The notes beneath the pieces were generated by a model. It searched no databases. It was not told the origin of the DNA and was given only the letters and a program-made list of their open reading frames with translations. From Reyranellaceae bacterium (GTDB lineage: Bacteria; Pseudomonadota; Alphaproteobacteria; Reyranellales; Reyranellaceae): a DNA stretch of 38,584 nucleotides. The translations under genes and the position numbers were made by a program. The stretch lies in NCBI GenBank assembly GCA_022844045.1, contig JALHMM010000061.1, positions 1 to 38,584 on the forward strand, written 5' to 3'. Positions within the stretch are counted from its first letter, which is position 1; each line of letters opens with the position of its first letter. Below, one piece after another: positions 33,325 to 38,584 of this stretch.

Positions 33325-34124
33325 GAACCTGTCATCTCTCGCTTCGCTCGGGATGACGGATCGGCCAGCGGCCGGATCATGCCGACCAGCGGCAGGTGAT
33401 CGGAGGCCCAGCGGGCGCCGTGGCTGGTGAAGCTCTCAAGGCTTTGGAGGTTGTCGAACGGGATCGACCACAGCCGGTCTAGCGCCATCAGCGGCCGCGG
33501 CGCGGGAAACGTGCGCACGCGCCTCAGCCCCATCGGCGCGCCGATCTTCGTCAAGCGGCGACGCTCGGGGCCGAAGACGTTGAGGTCGCCCATCACCAAG
33601 GTCAGATCCTCATGCTGTTGCGCGAGCGCGTCGCGCAACAGCTCGATCTGGCGGCCGCGTTCGGCGGGACGCAGGCCGAGATGGGCGGCGATCACGCGCA
33701 GCCGTTGTCCGCGCACCTCGACGACGGCGTCGATGGCGCAGCGCTCTTCATAGGGCGGGATGGTGAGGTCGACGACGCGCTTGCTGAGAATCGCACCGCG
33801 CACGTAGAGGCCGTTGCCGAAGGCGAAGCGCCGGGCGCGGAAGGTCTGGCCGAAGACCGGCGCCATGTTGAGCCGCTTGTGGAACAGCTCGAACTGGTCG
33901 AGGTCGGGCGAATAGGCGCGCACCTCCTGGAGCGCCAGGATATCGGGATCGATCGCGTCGATGACACGCAACACACGGTCGGGATCGCTTCGCCGATCCA
34001 TGCCGATACAGGAATGGATGTTGTAGGTGGCGGCGCGGATCAGGGCCGGCTCGACCGGCGCATCGGCGCCGGCCGCGCGCGTCTGCTCGTCGCCGGCTAG
34101 AGTACGGGCGCCAGCAAACGACAT
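33321..34124 (-). CDS. Endonuclease/exonuclease/phosphatase family protein
   Basis: 267 residues from ATG 34124; the open frame goes further upstream only as antisense-frame noise inside the cls gene. Motifs are RAATYNIHSCIGMD near residue 33, DILALQEV with the metal-binding glutamate, RVIAAHLGLRPAERGRQIELL, VMGDLNV, and WASDHLPLVG with the catalytic His. All the landmarks of the DNase I-like fold are present. It overlaps the cls gene by 28 bases, an association I recall as common, with a possible role near membrane lipids. The last 11 residues (SSRAKREMTGS) are encoded by a family A repeat remnant, and the stop overlaps the convergent cupin stop. Confidence 0.88.
   Translation of the reverse strand: MSFAGARTLAGDEQTRAAGADAPVEPALIRAATYNIHSCIGMDRRSDPDRVLRVIDAIDPDILALQEVRAYSPDLDQFELFHKRLNMAPVFGQTFRARRFAFGNGLYVRGAILSKRVVDLTIPPYEERCAIDAVVEVRGQRLRVIAAHLGLRPAERGRQIELLRDALAQQHEDLTLVMGDLNVFGPERRRLTKIGAPMGLRRVRTFPAPRPLMALDRLWSIPFDNLQSLESFTSHGARWASDHLPLVGMIRPLADPSSRAKREMTGS
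33330..33357. repeat. Family A repeat remnant (collapsed copy 5)
   Basis: A shortened copy in which the left arm TGTCAT joins directly to the right-arm part (CTCGCTTCGCTCGGGATGAC). About 37 bases are missing relative to the 65-base form. It lies in the coding region for the C-terminus of the endonuclease/exonuclease/phosphatase family gene. Confidence 0.75.
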
Positions 34125-35515
34125 GCCTGCACCGCGACGCGGAAGGGAAAGGACCGGGCCTGCACGACGTCCTCCGTCACGACCCGAGAGCCAGCGAAAT
34201 CGCGCTCGAGCATCGCCGCCACCTCCTGTGCGAACCCTTCGTCGAGAAACGCCAGGGTGATCTCGAAGTTGATGCGGAAAGACCGATTGTCGAAGTTCGC
34301 GGTCCCGACGGTACACAATCCGTCGTCGATCAGCGCGACCTTTTGATGAAGGATTCCACTTTCGTAGAGCAGCACCTTGACGCCGGCGCGAACCAAGTCC
34401 CGAACGAAAGACAGGCCGGCAAGCCACGTCGTGTGATGGTCGGGCCGGCCAGGCATCAGCACGCGCACGTCGGCGCCGCGCTGCGCCGCCAGCATCAACG
34501 CCGACAGCGTGGCCGAGTCGGGCACGAAGTACGGATTGGCGATCCACACCCGCTTGCGGGCGAGCGATATCATCTGCACGAAGGCCAGGCCGCAGGTCTC
34601 GAGCTCGTCGGCCGGCCCGGTGGGCATGGCCAGCACGAGGCGATCCTCGGTCTCGTGGTTGCGGACCTCCCAGCTGAGCTCGAGCGCGTCGCCGGTCGCC
34701 CAATACCAATCCTCGACGAAGCTCATCTGGCAGCACAGCACGCTGGCGCCACGCACATGCACGTGCGTGTCGCGCCATGGCGAGAGGATCGGATCGCGAT
34801 GGACGTACTCGTCACCGACGTTCAGGCCGCCCACCCAGGCCGACTCGCCATCGACGACGACGATCTTGCGGTGGTTGCGGTAGTTGATCCTGCTGTGCCG
34901 CACGAACCAGCTCTTGCGGCCGTTGAACGAGCTGACCGAAACGCCGCCGGCGACCAGGGCCTCGACATACTCGCTCGACAGATCCTCGCTACCGATATCG
35001 TCATAGAGCACATGGACCTTCACGCCGGCGGCGGCACGATCGAGCAACACGCGGCGGAACGCCTGCCCCAGGCGGTCGTCGCGCACGACGTAGAATTGCA
35101 CCAGCACGTACTTGGTCGCCTGCCGCACGCCCTGCAGCATGTCGGCGAAGGCCTGCGGGCCGTCGATCAGCAGCTTGGCGCTGTTGCCCCGCGTAAAGGG
35201 AAAGCCGGTGAGCCGTTCCAGTGCCACAAGCGGCTCGCGGTCGGCGCCCTCGAGCTTGGCGCCCGCGCGCTCGATCGCCTCCGTGGCGTGCCGCATGAGT
35301 TCGCCCAGTTCCTCCTCGCGCGCGCGCCGGGCGACGACGTAGCCGCGAAACTTGCCGTGGCCGAACAGGGCGTAGACCGGCAGCGCGATGTACGGCACCA
35401 GGACCAGCGACAGGATCCACGCCACGGTGCCCGGCGGCGAGCGCCCCAGCATCAGCGCGCGCAACGCACAGGCGATGCCGGCGACATGGAACGCGATAAC
35501 GATGGCCAGGAGCAA
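34097..35515 (-). CDS. cls: Cardiolipin synthase (two-HKD phospholipase D family)
   Basis: 472 residues with a TTG start preceded by AGAGGA. Two N-terminal membrane segments (LLAIVIAFHVAGIACALRALML and GTVAWILSLVLVPYIALPVYALFG) are followed by two phospholipase D domains. The first HKD is NHRKIVVVDGESAWVGGLNVGDEY and the second is HQKVALIDDGLCTVGTANFDNRSF. The enzyme condenses two phosphatidylglycerols (or PG with another lipid) to cardiolipin in the inner membrane. Length and topology match bacterial ClsA. Downstream it overlaps the phosphatase-fold gene. Confidence 0.94.
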   Translation of the reverse strand: MLLAIVIAFHVAGIACALRALMLGRSPPGTVAWILSLVLVPYIALPVYALFGHGKFRGYVVARRAREEELGELMRHATEAIERAGAKLEGADREPLVALERLTGFPFTRGNSAKLLIDGPQAFADMLQGVRQATKYVLVQFYVVRDDRLGQAFRRVLLDRAAAGVKVHVLYDDIGSEDLSSEYVEALVAGGVSVSSFNGRKSWFVRHSRINYRNHRKIVVVDGESAWVGGLNVGDEYVHRDPILSPWRDTHVHVRGASVLCCQMSFVEDWYWATGDALELSWEVRNHETEDRLVLAMPTGPADELETCGLAFVQMISLARKRVWIANPYFVPDSATLSALMLAAQRGADVRVLMPGRPDHHTTWLAGLSFVRDLVRAGVKVLLYESGILHQKVALIDDGLCTVGTANFDNRSFRINFEITLAFLDEGFAQEVAAMLERDFAGSRVVTEDVVQARSFPFRVAVQACRLLAPVL

Positions 35516-35576
35516 AGTGGTCCTCTCGGGCGAAAGACACGCTCGGACAGGGTGGGATCCCCGCGAGAATAAGGCG

Positions 35577-36467
35577 TCAGCCGTCCTGGGGTTGCGCGCC
35601 TTTTTCCGGCACCAGGGTCTTGACCTCGGCCGTTGCCCCGCTATTGCCGCCGATATTCTTCGCCAGCCACGGCGCCAGTTCGCGCATGGTGTCGGCGAAC
35701 TTCCACGGCGGGTTGATCACCACCATGCCCGAACCCACGAGCATGCGCGGCATCGGGTTCATGCGCATCATCTGGACATGCACGGCGATGGTCTCCGGCG
35801 GATCGAGCGCGATCACAGCTTCGTGCAGCGCCTGGACGAACTTCATGTCCTTGATCGGGTACCACAGCGCATAGACGCCGGTGGCGAAGCGCCGCAGGCC
35901 ATGGCCGATCGCCGCCACCGCATCCGCGGTCTCGTCCCGTGATTCGTAGGGCGGATCGATCATGATCAGCGCGCGTCGCTCGGGCGGCGGCAGCATGGAT
36001 TTCAGCAGGCCGTAGCCGTCCTCCTCGCGCACCTCGATGCTCTTGTCGCCGGCGAACTCGCGCTTGAGGAACACCGACTCGCGCGGGCTGAGCTCGGCCA
36101 CCACCAGCCGGTCGCCGGGCCGCATCAGGGCGCGCGCGATGCGCGGCGAGCCGGGATAATGGCGGATGCCCTCGGCCGGCTTGACGCCGAAGTTGCCGAA
36201 CTTCTTGTCGTAGAAGCGCACGGCGCGGATGTAGTCGACGAGCGCCGGCGGCGGCTGGCGGATCGGCAGCAGGCGACCGATGCCCATCTTCCATTCCATG
36301 GTCACCGCGCCCTGGCCGCCGAGGTCGTAGCCGCCCCGGCCGCCATGCGTGTCGATGATCAGGTAAGGCTTTTCCTTCACCGACAGCGCCGCGATCAGGT
36401 TCGCCAGCGTCGCGTGCTTGAGCACGTCGGAGAAACCGCCGGCATGAAATCCGTGCTGGTAGTTCAT
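35577..36467 (-). CDS. rlmJ: 23S rRNA (adenine(2030)-N6)-methyltransferase RlmJ
   Basis: 296 residues from ATG 36467; a longer start at 36515 overlaps the divergent promoter region. The protein begins MNYQHGFHAGGFSDVLKHATL, the near-invariant start of RlmJ. It continues with IIDTHGGRGGYDL (SAM site), MRPGDRLVVAELSPRE, and the catalytic DPPYESR that fits N6-adenine methyltransferases. It methylates A2030 in free 23S rRNA in E. coli. The alanine- and valine-rich tail is not conserved. Confidence 0.95.
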   Translation of the reverse strand: MNYQHGFHAGGFSDVLKHATLANLIAALSVKEKPYLIIDTHGGRGGYDLGGQGAVTMEWKMGIGRLLPIRQPPPALVDYIRAVRFYDKKFGNFGVKPAEGIRHYPGSPRIARALMRPGDRLVVAELSPRESVFLKREFAGDKSIEVREEDGYGLLKSMLPPPERRALIMIDPPYESRDETADAVAAIGHGLRRFATGVYALWYPIKDMKFVQALHEAVIALDPPETIAVHVQMMRMNPMPRMLVGSGMVVINPPWKFADTMRELAPWLAKNIGGNSGATAEVKTLVPEKGAQPQDG

Positions 36468-36532
36468 AGACGCGGCTATACCACGACGGCGCGGATCGTG
36501 CTTGGATCGCGCCATCCTCGCAGGGAGTGCCG

Positions 36533-37474
36533 ATGTCCGCGCCCATCGTCCTGAAGTCGTCGCCGCAGACCATCCACTGGGGCTATTTCGACAGCAAGCT
36601 CGAGCCCAAGGCGCGTGTGAAGTCGGGCGATATGGTGACGATCGAGTGCGTGTCGGGGGCGAAGGAGATCCTGCCCGACCCGCCTTTCTCGATCCTGCCC
36701 GAGCACCGCGAGATCCACGAGAAGTGCACGCCGCATATCGGCCGCCACATCCTCACCGGGCCGGTCTATGTCGAGGGTGCCGAGCCGGGCGACGCCCTGC
36801 AGGTCGACATTGTCGACATCCAGTTCCGCGTCGACTGGGGCTGGAACGTGCAGCGGCCGCTGATGGGCACCTTGCCCGAGGACTTCCCGAGCTACCGCCT
36901 CACCCACATCCCGATCGAGCGCAACCGCAACGTCTGCCGCATGCCCTGGGGCACGGAGCTCGAGCTCAAGCCGTTCTTCGGCATCATGGGGGTGGCGCCG
37001 CCACCCGCCTGGGGTCAGTGCAGCTCGGTCGAGCCACGCGCCTTCGGCGGCAACATCGACAACAAGGAGCTGGGCGCCGGCACCACGATCTACTTGCCGG
37101 TCTTCGCCCCGGGCGCGCTGTTCTCGACCGGGGACGGCCACGGCGTGCAGGGCGACGGCGAGGTCAACCTTACGGCGCTGGAGACCTGCCTCACCGGCAC
37201 CTTCCGCTTCACCGTGCGCAAGGACATGAAGCTCAACAACCCCAGGGGCGAGACCCCGACCCACTGGATCACCCACGGCTTCGATCCCGACCTCGACGAC
37301 GCCGCCAAGGAGGCACTGCGCGACATGATCCGGCTGATCCGGGGCAAGACCGGCATCTCGGCCGAGGACGCCTACATGCTGTGCAGCCTGGCCGCCGACC
37401 TGCACGTGACCCAGACCGTCGATGGCAACAAGGGCATCCACTGCATGATCAAGAAGGAGCTGATCGGCGGCTAG
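36533..37474 (+). CDS. Acetamidase/formamidase family protein
   Basis: 313 residues from ATG 36533 with GGGAG 5 bases upstream. Family text is visible: IHWGYFDSKLEPKARVKSGDMVTIECVSG, HILTGPVYVEGAEPGDALQVDI, PFFGIMGVAPPPAWGQCSSVEPRAFGGNIDNKELGAGTTIYLPVFAPGALFSTGDGHGVQGDGEV. The last block (GDGHGxQGDGE) holds the active-site acids. These enzymes hydrolyse formamide, acetamide or related amides to ammonia and the acid. It stands alone here, and its real substrate is not shown by the context. Confidence 0.93.
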   Translation: MSAPIVLKSSPQTIHWGYFDSKLEPKARVKSGDMVTIECVSGAKEILPDPPFSILPEHREIHEKCTPHIGRHILTGPVYVEGAEPGDALQVDIVDIQFRVDWGWNVQRPLMGTLPEDFPSYRLTHIPIERNRNVCRMPWGTELELKPFFGIMGVAPPPAWGQCSSVEPRAFGGNIDNKELGAGTTIYLPVFAPGALFSTGDGHGVQGDGEVNLTALETCLTGTFRFTVRKDMKLNNPRGETPTHWITHGFDPDLDDAAKEALRDMIRLIRGKTGISAEDAYMLCSLAADLHVTQTVDGNKGIHCMIKKELIGG

Positions 37475-37482
37475 ATGGATGA

Positions 37483-37544
37483 TTAGACACTGCACGATTG
37501 TTGAATAGCATTATTTTACATCACCCTTAGACATGATTGTTTGA
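37483..37544. promoter_or_regulatory. AT-rich gap with a direct repeat, candidate control region of the CysH-like gene
   Basis: The 102-base gap after the acetamidase gene is far richer in A and T than the rest of the window. It holds a repeated element: TTAGACA...GATTGTTGA at 37483-37504 and TTAGACA...GATTGTTTGA at 37527-37544, 44 bases apart. The second unit ends 32 bases before the CysH-like ATG. This looks like tandem regulator sites around a promoter, but no regulator is identified. Confidence 0.45.
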
Positions 37545-37576
37545 GGCTCGGCCGCGAACGCGGTCATCTGAACCTC

Positions 37577-38044
37577 ATGTCCGACGTCGCCCTCCACACG
37601 CCGCAAGACGATCTGCGCCTGCTCAACCAGGTATCGCGCGCCGCCTCGGCACCCGATTTCCTCCGGCTGGCGATCCGCGGCGCTTATCGGGACCGCATCG
37701 CGTTGGTGGTGTCCGATGGGCCGGCGGCATCGGCGTTAATGCACATCGTCGCCGGCATCGACCGCAATACGCCGGTCATCGTGCCCGACGCGCCGATGCG
37801 CCACGCCCCGGCCGCGCTGCTGGGCTTGCGCGATGTGCGCGCCGCGGCGTCGCTCGAGCATGCGCTCGACGGCTTCGAGGCGTGGATCGACGGGCGGCGG
37901 CTGGATGGTCACCGACCGCTGGTCGACATCGTCGATGGCAGGCTGAAGCTCGATCCCCTGGCGCTGTGGAGCGCCGAGGACATCGACGCCTATCTCGCCG
38001 CCAATGATCTACAGGACGCGCAGCATCACCAGCGCCTCGCCTAG
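37577..38044 (+). CDS. Degenerate CysH-like (PAPS/APS reductase family) protein, catalytic part missing
   Basis: 155 residues from ATG 37577. Two segments match phosphoadenylylsulfate reductase: FLRLAIRGAYRDRIALVVSDGPAASALMHIVAGIDRNTPVIVPD (the N-terminal nucleotide-binding region), and LDGFEAWIDGRRLDGHRPLVDIVDGRLKLDPLALWSAEDIDAYLAANDL (the later part). The middle, where intact CysH has the paired cysteines, and the C-terminal ECGLH nucleophile are absent, so reductase activity is not expected. The frame has no internal stop, which argues for a retained protein rather than plain decay. It could be a regulatory or accessory subunit. Its stop overlaps the convergent nfeD stop. Confidence 0.7.
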   Translation: MSDVALHTPQDDLRLLNQVSRAASAPDFLRLAIRGAYRDRIALVVSDGPAASALMHIVAGIDRNTPVIVPDAPMRHAPAALLGLRDVRAAASLEHALDGFEAWIDGRRLDGHRPLVDIVDGRLKLDPLALWSAEDIDAYLAANDLQDAQHHQRLA

Positions 38045-38484
38045 GGCGCGGGCTCGACTTTCAGGGTGGCGCCGTCGACCGCGATGACGCGCACCCGCGC
38101 GCCGCTCGCCATGTCGGGGCCGCTGACGTTCCAGCTGCCGTCGCCCACCCGCACGCGGCCTTGGCCGTTGCGGATGGCGTCGGAGAGCGTGATCGTCGTG
38201 CCGACCAACTGGCTGCCACGCTCGTTGAGCTTGTCGCCCTCGCGCACCTTGAAGAGCTGACGGATCCAGCCGCGCATGCCGGCGAAGGCGGCGATGCTGA
38301 CGATGGCGAAGACGCCGAGCTGGATGTCCAGACTCGCCGCCGGCCAGACCAGCTTGAGGATCCCGGTGCCGAAGGCGCCGATCGCCAGGAACAGGAACGC
38401 GACACCCGGCATCAGCATCTCGGGCAGCAGCAGCACGCCCGCGAGCGCGAACCAATGCCAGTACTCGATGGTGAAACCCGACAT
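38041..38484 (-). CDS. NfeD family protein
   Basis: 147 residues from ATG 38484, which follows AAGGAAGGGGGA. Membrane segments WHWFALAGVLLLPEMLMPGVAFLFLAIGAFGTGIL and IQLGVFAIVSIAAFAGM are followed by a soluble OB-fold C-terminus (GTTITLSDAIRNGQGRVRVGDGSWNVSG...GARVRVIAVDGATLKVEP). That is the short NfeD form without a ClpP-like protease. NfeD acts with an SPFH (stomatin-like) partner in membrane organisation, and such a partner ends just upstream. Confidence 0.92.
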   Translation of the reverse strand: MSGFTIEYWHWFALAGVLLLPEMLMPGVAFLFLAIGAFGTGILKLVWPAASLDIQLGVFAIVSIAAFAGMRGWIRQLFKVREGDKLNERGSQLVGTTITLSDAIRNGQGRVRVGDGSWNVSGPDMASGARVRVIAVDGATLKVEPAP

Positions 38485-38507
38485 CGCGGTCCCCCTTCCT
38501 TTTGGTC

Positions 38508-38584
38508 TTACGGCTGCGTCCACGGGCCCGACGGGCGGGCCGGCGCGCCACCGCCCGACGCCGCCGGCGCCGGCAGCTGCGCCA
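38508..38584 (-). CDS. C-terminal tail of an SPFH/stomatin-like protein (5' part outside window)
   Basis: The minus-strand frame ending in TAA at 38508 encodes ...AQLPAPAASGGGAPARPSGPWTQP. A proline/glycine-rich end with SGPW is typical of SPFH/Band 7 proteins of the QmcA type, which are normally encoded immediately upstream of nfeD. Only 24 residues are visible, so the call rests largely on the tail motif and position. Confidence 0.6.
   Translation of the reverse strand, partial: AQLPAPAASGGGAPARPSGPWTQP

Noticed and set aside
1..38584. tRNA, rRNA, insertion sequences, integrases or an origin of replication
   Set aside because: None was recognised by reading; no transposase or integrase motifs occur in any credible frame.

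Overview
The window is GC-rich bacterial chromosome with dense coding on both strands, short intergenic gaps (none above about 300 bases; the largest is roughly 225 bases at 8047-8271) and many 1-4 base start/stop overlaps. Gene content points to an alphaproteobacterium: a histone-deacetylase-like/xseB/ispA/dxs cluster, a DUF1223 protein, an ActP-free Mce/Mla lipid transport operon, RlmJ, and interspersed palindromic repeats of the type often seen between genes in GC-rich Alphaproteobacteria. The placement is inference; I cannot name the genus. I see no rRNA, tRNA, CRISPR array, phage or transposase.

Layout. 1-1472: 3' part of sppA. 1551-8046: tlyA, then an inserted divergent pair (SDR, DUF1223), then the minus-strand operon histone deacetylase-like/xseB/ispA/dxs for isoprenoid precursor synthesis. 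8272-10901: an IclR regulator followed by two tandemly duplicated membrane-anchored alpha/beta hydrolases. 10852-12414: a hydratase-family protein and a methyltransferase. 12524-13104: a DUF433/DUF5615 toxin-antitoxin-like pair. 13167-18043: a beta-oxidation operon (LCAD-type acyl-CoA dehydrogenase, thiolase, fused hydratase/3-hydroxyacyl-CoA dehydrogenase) with a candidate operator in front. 18119-19612: a divergent TetR/SDR pair with two near-identical operator candidates. 19619-20404: lipoprotein. 20569-22532: a two-gene redox operon. 22741-26839: EamA transporter, second 3-hydroxyacyl-CoA dehydrogenase, ALO-type flavin oxidase and RidA. 26963-30793: Mce/Mla-type lipid ABC transporter. 30859-33324: PPK2, MFS transporter, cupin. 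33321-36467: endonuclease/exonuclease/phosphatase family protein, cardiolipin synthase, rlmJ. 36533-38584: acetamidase/formamidase, a degenerate CysH-like protein, NfeD and the tail of an SPFH protein.

The main discovery is at 20569-21090 on the minus strand. A gene that ordinary gene callers end after 93 codons continues through an in-frame TGA for another 79 codons. The TGA falls exactly in the motif U-G-S-C and is followed at the right distance by a hairpin with the features of a bacterial SECIS element. I call it a UGSC-family selenoprotein. Its operon partner carries an N-terminal thioredoxin-like domain with a CPTC motif fused to a large domain of unknown function, so the two genes look like an uncharacterised selenium-dependent redox pair. 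This two-gene operon is bracketed by two same-orientation copies of a roughly 128-base palindromic repeat, which could have moved or could excise it. No selA, selB, selC or selD is in the window, so the decoding machinery must be looked for elsewhere in the genome.

Three families of palindromic repeats are spread through the intergenic gaps: family A (five copies, four of exactly 65 bases), family B (two copies, flanking the selenoprotein operon) and family C (GGGGAGA-type arms, two places). One degraded family A copy supplies the C-terminus of a protein, and one family C hairpin contains the ribosome binding site of a transporter gene.
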